From the NCBI GenBank assembly GCA_024276255.1, contig JAJRXO010000489.1, positions 1-8,160 on the forward strand: a stretch of DNA of 8,160 nt, given 5' to 3'. Positions 1-5,867 of the stretch are shown piece by piece. Numbering within the stretch: position 1 is the stretch's first letter; each line of letters begins with the position of its first letter. The notes beneath the pieces were generated by a model that saw only the letters and a program-made list of their open reading frames with translations, was not told where the DNA came from and did no database searches. Position numbers and translations under genes: made by a program. Source of the stretch: Chloroflexota bacterium (GTDB lineage Bacteria > Chloroflexota > Anaerolineae > J102).

Positions 1-581
1 ATATCACCGTATTCGATGCCGTTATGCACCATTTTCACATAATGACCGGCCCCGCGGGGTCCGATGTAGGTCACACAGGGCTCGCCTTCCGCCTTGGCAG
101 CGATGGCCTCGTAGATGGGCCGCACCAGCTCATAGGCGTCTTTATGGCCCCCGGGCATCATACTGGGTCCCCACAACGCGCCCTCCTCGCCGCCGGAAAC
201 TCCCACGCCCAGATAGCGCAGTCCCGCCTCTTCCAGCTCGGCTGAACGCCGCTCTGTGTCGAGGAAGAAGGAGTTGCCGCCGTCGATGATGAGGTCGCCT
301 GGCTCCAACAGTGGCTTGAGCTGCGAGATCACGGCGTCGACCGCGCGTCCGGCTTTCACCATGATCATGATCTTGCGCGGGCGTTTGAGCGTGGCTACCA
401 GCTCTTCCGGTGAGTACGTGGCCGTGATATTCTTGCCAGCGGCCGGTCCTTCCACGAACTTCGTGGTTTTCGAGCCGGTACGGTTGTAGACAGAAACATG
501 GAAACCGTTACGTTCCATGTTGAGAACCAGGTTCTGGCCCATCACCGCCAATCCGATGAGGCCGATGTCGTTTTTTTTCAT
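1..581 (-). CDS. gnd: 6-phosphogluconate dehydrogenase, decarboxylating (N-terminal 193 residues; runs off the left edge)
   Basis: Oxidises and decarboxylates 6-phosphogluconate to ribulose 5-phosphate with NADP+, in the cytoplasm. Only the first 193 of the usual ~470-480 residues are in the window. The dinucleotide-binding segment GLIGLAVMG (7-15) is followed by NRT at 33-35, the arginine-containing motif that in this family contacts the 2'-phosphate of NADP. The substrate/catalytic segments SGGEEGALWGPSMMPGG (129-145) and KMVHNGIEYGD (183-193) are intact; K183 and E190 fall exactly at the catalytic numbering known for the family. The ATG at 581 is preceded by GGAG about 10 nt upstream, and the start matches family N-termini. 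It is the last gene of the operon visible here, 25 nt after the gluconokinase stop, so it consumes the kinase product. Identity is certain; whether the C-terminal half is intact cannot be seen. Confidence 0.97.
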   Translation of the reverse strand, partial: MKKNDIGLIGLAVMGQNLVLNMERNGFHVSVYNRTGSKTTKFVEGPAAGKNITATYSPEELVATLKRPRKIMIMVKAGRAVDAVISQLKPLLEPGDLIIDGGNSFFLDTERRSAELEEAGLRYLGVGVSGGEEGALWGPSMMPGGHKDAYELVRPIYEAIAAKAEGEPCVTYIGPRGAGHYVKMVHNGIEYGD

Positions 582-606
582 GAATGATACTCCGTGATTT
601 TGTGAT

Positions 607-2184
607 TCAAGTATTTGTGGTCGCACCCGATTTCTCGTTTTGCGGGTTGCCGGGATTCCTGATCAATTGATTATACAATTCAACCTGCCGTTGCAGGGCC
701 TGTTGGTAGACTGTATGATGCTGTGATCGCGGCAAAACTTTCTCGCCCACAAAAGCGGGTGCCTGCGCCAGATCATCATACACCCCCAGCGCTTCCAGCG
801 CCAGCAGCGCTGCCCCGCGCGCGGTGCTCTCAGTTGCCAGCGAGACATGAATGGGTCGGCCCAGCACGTCGGCCATGATCTGCCGCCATACGCGTGAGCC
901 CAGCAGGGCACCGCCACTGGCGACGATCTCCGGATCAGCCGGCAGCAGGGAACGGATCTGCTGATACACGAGGGCGATGCGATAGGCCACGGCTTCCATG
1001 CCGGCCTGCACGATGTCCAGGGGGGTGCTGGACAGGGTGAGTCCGTGGATGGTGGCGCGGGCGTCGCCTGCCCAGCCAGGACTGCGCTCTCCGGCCAGGA
1101 ATGGCAGGATGGTGAGGCCGTGGGCGTCGGGAGCCCGTTCGGCCAGAGCTTGATCAAACCCGCTTAAGCGGGTTTCCGAAACTTGCTTAAGCAAGTTTTC
1201 TTCCACCCGCAATACCTTCATCATCCAGGCATACACCATGCCCCCTTCCGTTAAGGCGCCGCCGGGCAGCGCCCGTCGTGCATCCACGCGGTAGCACCAC
1301 AGGCCCGCGGGCAGGTGGGGGATGTCCGTCTCGATCACGGCGCGCATGGCGCTGGATGTACCCACCGTGAGGGCGACGCGTTCAGCGCTGACGCAGCCAC
1401 TGCCGATGTTGGCTGCGGCGCCGTCGCCCACGGCCGGAAACCAGGGTATATCGGCCAGGGCAGGCCAGCGCCGTGCATAGGCCGGGCGCAGGCCGCTGTG
1501 GGCGTCAGCGACGTCGCAGAGGGGAGAAAGCCGGGCGGATGAGATGGGTAGGCCGGCCAGCAGCGCCTCGTCCCACACCAGACGCCGCCAGTCCAGCAGG
1601 CCGGTCCAGGCCGCCACCGAATAGCTGACAGCGCATTCGTCGAACAGTCTTAGCTGCAAATACTCGTCGATGGAGACCCAGCGCTGCACGCGGGCGGCCA
1701 CGTCCGGCTGCGTGCGATAGAACCAGCGTAACCTGGCAGGCAGATAGCTGGGGTGAAACCGGCAGCCCGTGCGATTGTGTACCTCTGTCTCATCGAAATC
1801 GGCCTGCAGGCCCGGCACCTCGGCCGCGGCCCGCGTGTCCGCATAGGTGGTGAGAGGCGTGATAGCCCGGCCCTCAGCGTCGATGCCCAGGATGTTGTTG
1901 ACAAAGGTGTCGACGGCCACCCCCGCGATTTGTCGAGAACGGGCGCCGGCCTTTTCCAGGATTTCGTCCAGGCATTCGGCCACGAGCGCCAGCAGGTGAT
2001 CGGGATCGGCTTCAGAGGCGCCCTGGCGGTTGCTGCGCAGGCTGTGCGTTCGCCGGCCCACCATGCCTTCCAGCAGGCGGCCCTGGCGGTCGAACAGTTG
2101 CGCCCGCAGCGATGAGCTGCCGATGTCGAGCGCCAGGATCCATGGCGCTTCTGCCCGGTCGGGGGTGATGGTCGCCGGATTCAT
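607..2184 (-). CDS. gntK: FGGY-family carbohydrate kinase, probable gluconokinase
   Basis: Predicted to phosphorylate D-gluconate to 6-phosphogluconate with ATP in the cytoplasm. The 525-residue length is typical of or slightly long for FGGY kinases. Seen: N-terminal phosphate-binding loop LALDIGSSSLRAQLFD (17-32), DTR at 116-118, the catalytic-base segment GDGAAANIGSG with D254 (253-263), GTSS (275-278), LPFLAGERSPGW (360-371), and the C-terminal ATP-binding segment around ASGGALLGSRVWRQIMAD (422-439). The ATG overlaps the stop of the upstream LarA-like gene as ATGA (2181-2184), which suggests translational coupling. The next gene, gnd, follows after 25 nt and uses the product, the main argument for gluconate over xylulose or another sugar. 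Residues about 330-343 are encoded by a double palindrome and look like an insertion relative to family members. The C-terminal ~15 residues are polar and probably disordered. Family is certain, substrate likely. Confidence 0.9.
   Translation of the reverse strand: MNPATITPDRAEAPWILALDIGSSSLRAQLFDRQGRLLEGMVGRRTHSLRSNRQGASEADPDHLLALVAECLDEILEKAGARSRQIAGVAVDTFVNNILGIDAEGRAITPLTTYADTRAAAEVPGLQADFDETEVHNRTGCRFHPSYLPARLRWFYRTQPDVAARVQRWVSIDEYLQLRLFDECAVSYSVAAWTGLLDWRRLVWDEALLAGLPISSARLSPLCDVADAHSGLRPAYARRWPALADIPWFPAVGDGAAANIGSGCVSAERVALTVGTSSAMRAVIETDIPHLPAGLWCYRVDARRALPGGALTEGGMVYAWMMKVLRVEENLLKQVSETRLSGFDQALAERAPDAHGLTILPFLAGERSPGWAGDARATIHGLTLSSTPLDIVQAGMEAVAYRIALVYQQIRSLLPADPEIVASGGALLGSRVWRQIMADVLGRPIHVSLATESTARGAALLALEALGVYDDLAQAPAFVGEKVLPRSQHHTVYQQALQRQVELYNQLIRNPGNPQNEKSGATTNT
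1156..1198. repeat. Twin 20-bp perfect palindromes inside the kinase gene
   Basis: Positions 1156-1175 read AAACCCGCTTAAGCGGGTTT and positions 1179-1198 read AAACTTGCTTAAGCAAGTTT. Each is a perfect 20-bp palindrome; they differ at only four bases and are separated by CCG. They share the form AAACYYGCTTAAGCRRGTTT. They lie in frame within the FGGY kinase and encode residues around LLKQVSETRLSGF, between the conserved GGMVYAW and LPFLAGERSPGW segments. This looks like a dispersed palindromic repeat inserted in frame rather than a regulatory site. Confidence 0.85.
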
Positions 2185-3431
2185 GATTTCAGGCGGTAGA
2201 GCATCTCACCGGCATGGGGCACCAACAGGATGCCTTCATCCTCGCGATTGGCCCACGCCGCCGGATCGATGGTGGCCGGGTCGCGATAGCCGAGATTGAC
2301 TCGGCGGCAGCGCTCCTCGGGGATGCTCGTGGCCAGGGTGACCTGGATGCGCGGGCGTTCGATGCCGTTCTCGTAGGTGCCCATCCCCCGCAGGTGCGTG
2401 GAATGTGCCAGCACGCCCCAGGGGTAGTCTTTGAAGCGATCCCATTGTTTGAGGAAATAATCCCGCACGTGATAGCCCACCTCATCCAATATTTGACCGT
2501 GGCTGTAGGATATCTCCGTGATGTGCGGGGCATAGATGATGACCTCGCCGCCATCCGCGATCACCGGTTCTAGCTTGTACATGCCCTTGGCTGCGGTCCA
2601 GACATCATCGTACAGGTGCGGCATGACCGAGAGAACCTGATTATAGGGATGATCGACCCACAGGATATTAAGGCGAGAAGAGAGCTCCACGGCCACGGGC
2701 CAGGTTTCGTCGATCTCACCGACATAAAAACCATGCAGATCATCGCCCTGCACGACCATTGCAGCCAGCAGCTTGGGGCGGTCGATCATGGCCGCGGCCC
2801 GGTTGATGATGGCGCGCACAGGCGTATCAGCGGTGCCGATGATCTTGTAGGAGGTGATGACGGCGCCCAGCCAGTGCGAGACATTGATCAGCTCAGGGCC
2901 TGAGATGCCGGGAAAAAAGTACTTGGTGCCGCCGGAAAATCCTGCCACCTCGTGGGGAAACACCGGCCCACAGACGATCAGGTGATCGTATTCGTGCACC
3001 AGGCGATTGACCTTGACCGGCACTTCCATGGCGAAGCGGCCTTCTGTCAATTCCTCCAGCTCCGACGCAGGGATGACGCCTAGGGTGATGAATGTATCCT
3101 CATCCATCCATTCGTGATTGTAAACCTGCACCCCCGCATACTCTTCGGCCATCTGCTGTGCTGTCACCCCCAGCAGCTTGTGGATGGCCCCATCGGACAT
3201 AGGCTGATGCGTGCCCAGGGCGATGAGGTAGTCCAGCGTCGCCACTTCGGGGGCCAGGATCTCCTGGAACAGGCGAAACATGAGGGGGACGGGACCGCTG
3301 CGCGTGCCATCGGGGATGATGACCAGCACCCGCTTGCCATCCAGATTGGCCTGCGCCAGACCATCAGTCATGATGCGGCGAACTTCCTGCTCGCTCAGGC
3401 TGCGTTGTAAGAAACCTTGTCCGTGGACCAT
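2181..3431 (-). CDS. LarA-superfamily (DUF2088) nickel-pincer 2-hydroxyacid racemase/epimerase, candidate gluconate/mannonate C2 epimerase
   Basis: Cytoplasmic enzyme of the lactate racemase superfamily, whose members invert the C2 hydroxyl of 2-hydroxy acids by hydride transfer through a nickel-pincer nucleotide. At 416 residues it has normal family length. Residues corresponding to the LarA active site are visible: D41 and R44 in IIPDGTRSGP, H75 in LGTHQPM, H160 in FPHEVAGFSGGTK, K170 (the lysine that carries the pincer cofactor), H186 in NVSHW, and K282 in AAKGM. The H160-K170-H186 spacing is the same as H174-K184-H200 in Lactobacillus LarA; the stretch between H75 and H160 is about 19 residues longer. 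GGAG lies 7 nt before the ATG. It sits 24 nt after the SDR gene and overlaps the gluconokinase start by 4 nt. D-gluconate 2-epimerases are known in this superfamily, which fits the neighbours. No larB, larC or larE maturation gene is in the window. Superfamily is secure; substrate is inferred from context. Confidence 0.85.
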   Translation of the reverse strand: MVHGQGFLQRSLSEQEVRRIMTDGLAQANLDGKRVLVIIPDGTRSGPVPLMFRLFQEILAPEVATLDYLIALGTHQPMSDGAIHKLLGVTAQQMAEEYAGVQVYNHEWMDEDTFITLGVIPASELEELTEGRFAMEVPVKVNRLVHEYDHLIVCGPVFPHEVAGFSGGTKYFFPGISGPELINVSHWLGAVITSYKIIGTADTPVRAIINRAAAMIDRPKLLAAMVVQGDDLHGFYVGEIDETWPVAVELSSRLNILWVDHPYNQVLSVMPHLYDDVWTAAKGMYKLEPVIADGGEVIIYAPHITEISYSHGQILDEVGYHVRDYFLKQWDRFKDYPWGVLAHSTHLRGMGTYENGIERPRIQVTLATSIPEERCRRVNLGYRDPATIDPAAWANREDEGILLVPHAGEMLYRLKS

Positions 3432-3455
3432 GATGTTGCTCCGAAATGAGTGGGG

Positions 3456-4274
3456 CTAGACGCCGCTGAAGGCGGAGAATCCGCCGTCGATCGGCACGAC
3501 AATGCCGGTGACAAAGGCGGAAGCGGGCGAGAGCAGCCAGATTGTCGCCCCCAGGAGGCCGGCGGGAGTGCCAAAGCGACTCATGGGCGTGTGATCGATG
3601 ATGGTCTGGCCGCGGGGGGTCAATTCGCCGCTGGCCTCGTCGATCAGCAGAAAACGGTTCTGCTGGGTGAGGAAGAAGCCGGGGGCGAGGGCGTTGACGC
3701 GCACATTGGGCGTGTATTCCTGGGCGATGTGTACGGCCAGCCATTGCGTGAAATTGCTGACCGCAGCTTTGGCCGCGGAATAGGCAGGGATACGGGTGAG
3801 GGGGCGGAACGCATTCATGGAGGAGATGTTGAGGATCACGCCTTCGCCTTGTTCTGCCATGGCCTTGCCAAAAACCTGGCTGGGCAGCAGGGTGCCGATG
3901 AAATTGAGATTGAACACCCATTGGAAGGCGTCTTGCGGCAGGTCGAAGAAGGAGAGGTCGGGGGAGGTGGTGGCTTGTTTTTTATTGCCCCCGGCGCCAT
4001 TGATCAGCACATCCACGCGGCCGTAGTGAGCGAGTGTGGCGTCCAGTGCCGCCTGCACGCTGGCCCTGTCCAGCACATCGGTCTTGATGGCGATGGCTTC
4101 GCCGCCATTGGCGATGATCTCATCGACCACTTTCTGGGCGGCTTCGGGGAAAATGTCGAGGATGGCGATGCGGGCGCCGGCTTGGGCCAGACCGCGGCAC
4201 ATCTCCCCGACCAGCACACCGCCACCGCCGGTCGCAGCGACGACTTTACCGGAAATATCGAATAAGTTTTGCAT
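3456..4274 (-). CDS. SDR-family oxidoreductase, probable D-mannonate oxidoreductase (fructuronate reductase)
   Basis: Classical short-chain dehydrogenase of 272 residues, cytoplasmic. Seen: cofactor-binding glycine motif TGGGGVLVG (15-23), an acidic D40 at the end of beta-2 that favours NAD(H), D66 in TDVLD, NGAGG (92-96), catalytic S151/S152, Y165 and K169 in SSMNAFRPLTRIPAYSAAK, and the C-terminal PIDGGFSAFSGV. The segments NGAGGN, SSMNAFRPLTRIPAYSAAK and NRFLLIDE match my recollection of SDR-type D-mannonate oxidoreductases (Bacillus UxuB-like), which interconvert D-fructuronate and D-mannonate. Gluconate 5-dehydrogenase is the main alternative. AAAGGAG (4280-4286) lies 5 nt before the ATG. 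It follows the CDGSH gene by 20 nt and precedes the LarA-like gene by 24 nt, so its product mannonate could go straight to the epimerase. Family certain, reaction probable. Confidence 0.88.
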   Translation of the reverse strand: MQNLFDISGKVVAATGGGGVLVGEMCRGLAQAGARIAILDIFPEAAQKVVDEIIANGGEAIAIKTDVLDRASVQAALDATLAHYGRVDVLINGAGGNKKQATTSPDLSFFDLPQDAFQWVFNLNFIGTLLPSQVFGKAMAEQGEGVILNISSMNAFRPLTRIPAYSAAKAAVSNFTQWLAVHIAQEYTPNVRVNALAPGFFLTQQNRFLLIDEASGELTPRGQTIIDHTPMSRFGTPAGLLGATIWLLSPASAFVTGIVVPIDGGFSAFSGV

Positions 4275-4294
4275 AAGAACTCCTTTGGCTCTGT

Positions 4295-4492
4295 TTACTG
4301 AGCCGGATCGGCCGGGGGACCGGCTGTGACGACGACCGGCGCCACATGATCACCGGTTTCTGCGTTTATTTTGCGATGGGTGCCGTCGCAATAGGGGAAT
4401 TTGCCCGATTGCCAGCAGCGACAGAAAGCAACGGTTTCGCCCTGGGGGACGGTTTCACGATGACGTTCGGGATGATTGTGGATGTTGATCAT
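4295..4492 (-). CDS. Small CDGSH-type iron-sulfur protein
   Basis: A 65-residue protein with one complete CDGSH motif: C24-x-C26-xx-S29-xxx-P33-x-C35-D36-G37-T38-H39. In the mitoNEET family these three cysteines and one histidine hold a labile 2Fe-2S cluster. There is no signal peptide or membrane anchor, so it should be soluble and cytoplasmic, with a Pro/Ala-rich tail of about 15 residues. The ATG is preceded by GGAGG (4500-4504) at 7-nt spacing, a strong ribosome binding site. It is the first gene downstream of the lacI-operon gap and is only 20 nt from the SDR gene, so it is probably co-transcribed with the sugar-acid enzymes. Its role there is unknown; redox sensing or electron transfer are possibilities only. 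CDGSH proteins are not a usual member of gluconate operons. Confidence 0.9.
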   Translation of the reverse strand: MINIHNHPERHRETVPQGETVAFCRCWQSGKFPYCDGTHRKINAETGDHVAPVVVTAGPPADPAQ

Positions 4493-4515
4493 GAGCTTGC
4501 CTCCAAAGAGTGGAA

Positions 4516-4566
4516 GGGAGTAGGGAGCAGGAAGTAGGGAGACGGGAGACGGGAGACGGGAGACGG
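4516..4566. repeat. G-rich heptamer array (GGGAGAC/GGGAGYA) upstream of the CDGSH gene
   Basis: The stretch begins with GGGAGTA and GGGAGCA-like units and ends with four exact tandem copies of GGGAGAC (4537-4564). Because every unit is G3 followed by four bases, the plus strand meets the textbook G-quadruplex pattern. It lies just upstream of the CDGSH ribosome binding site and so would be in the 5' leader (as C-rich RNA) of the operon. A closely similar array sits on the other side of lacI. Confidence 0.85.
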
Positions 4567-4710
4567 AAGCAGGCCCGGTTTACAGGTTTACTGATCTACC
4601 GGTTTACCTGTCACCTTGCCTGCTTGTATGCCATGAGCCGGTTTCGCGTGAAGTTATCCTGGTTTCAGCCTGGTCGGTTTAGGAGCTACAGGGAATGATG
4701 GAAAAGGATA
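4567..4710. other. Intergenic gap between lacI and the operon, with short GGTTTAC repeats
   Basis: GGTTTAC occurs three times (4577-4583, 4585-4591, 4601-4607) and an imperfect inverted repeat ACAGGT...ACCTGT spans 4582-4611. I looked on the minus strand for a good -35/-10 pair and for a second copy of the TTAGCGCTAA operator core and found neither; the best candidates lack a convincing -10. No terminator hairpin with a U-run follows lacI either. The operon may therefore be read through from the lacI promoter, or from a promoter I cannot recognise. Confidence 0.5.
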
Positions 4711-5724
4711 TTACGTGGCGGGGGAGGGAGTGCTGGCGCGAATGACCAGCTCGGGGGGAATGGTGATAAGGGCTGGCGATGACGAATCGCCGTTGATGTG
4801 TTGCCAGAGAAGTTTCATGGCCTGCACCCCCAGCTCATAGCGGGGCACCCGGCATGTGGTCAGGGGCGGGGTGACCAGCGCCGCCAGGGCGATGTCATCG
4901 AAGCCGGTGACGGCCACGTCGTCGGGCAGGCGACGACCCAGGGCTGCTGCGGCCTGCAACGCGCCCACGGCCACCAGATCGTTGTAACAGAGCAGGGCGT
5001 CGATCTCCGGATATTCGCTGAGCAGCGCCCGCGCAGCTTCCTGTCCCCCGGCGACTGACGGTGCACACGAACGCACCCGGGCCGGACGGGGGGGCAGGTC
5101 TGCCGCAGCCAATGCCTTGCTGTATCCGCTTTCCCGCCAGACGCGGCTTTGCGAGGCGCTGGGCCCGGCCAGAAAGGCGAGATTGCGGCGTCCTGCCTGG
5201 ACTATGTGCTCCACAAGTAGCCGAGCACCCAGCTCATAATCCACCAACACGGCGCTGACATCCGGCTGAGGAAGCCGGCGGTTGATGAGGACGGTGGCCG
5301 GGTGGTTGCGCAAGGCCAGATCAAGGTCTTTATCATCCAGCCGCGAGCTGCACAGGATCAGCCCCTCCACCTGTTTTTCTTCCAGCGAGTGCAGAACCGA
5401 CAACTCCCGTTCCGGATCCTCCTCGGTATTGCACAAAAACACGTTGTAGTTTGCGGCATAGGCCACATGCTCCACGCCCAGCACGATGTCGGAAAAGAAG
5501 GGGTTGGAGACGTCGGGCACGACCACGCCCAGGGTGCGCGTGCGCTGCGTTGCCAGGCTGCGGGCGATGCCGCTGGGGCGGTAGCCCAGGTCGTCGATGG
5601 CAGCCTGGACGCGCTGACGCGTGCCCTCGCTGACCGCGTTGGCGCCGTTGATGACGCGGGAGACGGTCATGTGGGAGACGCCGGCATGGGCGGCGACGTC
5701 GGCAATGGTGACACGTTTGGGCAT
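4711..5724 (-). CDS. LacI-family transcriptional regulator (probable local repressor of the sugar-acid operon)
   Basis: A 337-residue cytoplasmic DNA-binding protein of full family length. The N-terminal helix-turn-helix VTIADVAAHAGVSHMTVSRV (5-24) is followed by VINGANAVSEGTRQRVQ and the hinge region RPSGIARSLATQRT (49-62), then the periplasmic-binding-protein-like effector domain starting at LGVVVPDVSNPFF (65-77) and ending in the typical VTGFDDIALAALVTPPLTT (272-290) and PPELVIRAST segments. The effector is likely a sugar acid or phosphorylated derivative from the adjacent pathway, which is inference from position. The gene has a strong promoter and an overlapping palindromic operator upstream, so autoregulation is likely. 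Its start fits the family, but the bases before the ATG are a run of eight C followed by pyrimidine-rich repeats, with no Shine-Dalgarno sequence. Divergence of its leader from the neat ribosome binding sites of the operon genes is notable. Confidence 0.95.
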   Translation of the reverse strand: MPKRVTIADVAAHAGVSHMTVSRVINGANAVSEGTRQRVQAAIDDLGYRPSGIARSLATQRTRTLGVVVPDVSNPFFSDIVLGVEHVAYAANYNVFLCNTEEDPERELSVLHSLEEKQVEGLILCSSRLDDKDLDLALRNHPATVLINRRLPQPDVSAVLVDYELGARLLVEHIVQAGRRNLAFLAGPSASQSRVWRESGYSKALAAADLPPRPARVRSCAPSVAGGQEAARALLSEYPEIDALLCYNDLVAVGALQAAAALGRRLPDDVAVTGFDDIALAALVTPPLTTCRVPRYELGVQAMKLLWQHINGDSSSPALITIPPELVIRASTPSPAT

Positions 5725-5794
5725 GGGGGGGGAGACGGGAGCAGGAAGGAGGGAGTAGGGAGACGGGAGCAGGGAGTAGGGAGTAGGGGGAGGG
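5725..5794. repeat. G-rich heptamer array forming the lacI 5' leader; G-quadruplex potential
   Basis: The plus strand has eight G directly abutting the lacI start codon (5725-5732), then degenerate units and five in-register heptamers: GGGAGTA (5751), GGGAGAC (5758), GGGAGCA (5765), GGGAGTA (5772) and GGGAGTA (5779), followed by G5. Six G-tracts with 4-nt loops satisfy the G-quadruplex pattern on the template strand. The transcript carries the complementary C-rich sequence and therefore no ribosome binding site. The unit set is the same as in the array at 4516-4566. Confidence 0.85.
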
Positions 5795-5816
5795 TATGCT
5801 CCTGTTTTTGTTTGTA

Positions 5817-5834
5817 GATGTTAGCGCTAACATC
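5817..5834. promoter_or_regulatory. LacI-type operator, 18-bp perfect palindrome
   Basis: GATGTTAGCGCTAACATC is a perfect palindrome centred on CG. Its core TGTTAGCGCTAACA agrees with operators bound by LacI/GalR-family repressors. It begins 5 nt downstream of the -10 box and covers the expected transcription start, so bound repressor would block initiation at the lacI promoter. The obvious ligand is the adjacent LacI-family protein, giving autoregulation. No second copy was found in the window. Confidence 0.85.
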
Positions 5835-5838
5835 CCCC

Positions 5839-5867
5839 ATTGTAGCCGCGTTTCAATGCCAGGTCAA
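5839..5867 (-). promoter_or_regulatory. Sigma-70-type promoter of lacI
   Basis: On the minus strand TTGACC (5867-5862) and TACAAT (5844-5839) are separated by exactly 17 nt, each one mismatch from consensus. Transcription would start near 5832, inside the palindromic operator, leaving a leader of about 108 nt before the lacI ATG. It may also drive the downstream operon, since no clear promoter is seen between lacI and the CDGSH gene. Confidence 0.8.

Noticed and set aside
1156..1198. Palindrome followed by TTTT read as a transcription terminator
   Set aside because: It is inside an intact kinase coding sequence, the two palindromes have A/T-rich ends rather than a GC stem plus U-run, and termination there would cut the operon.
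3450..4265. Long plus-strand open frame (271 codons) antisense to the SDR gene, and similar plus-strand frames elsewhere
   Set aside because: They mirror high-GC minus-strand genes, show low-complexity Gly/Ala/Asp/His composition and match no family I recognise. The minus-strand genes have intact motifs and ribosome binding sites.
4516..4566. Possible CRISPR array
   Set aside because: The units are 7 bp with no spacers between them; it is a simple tandem repeat and no cas gene is near.
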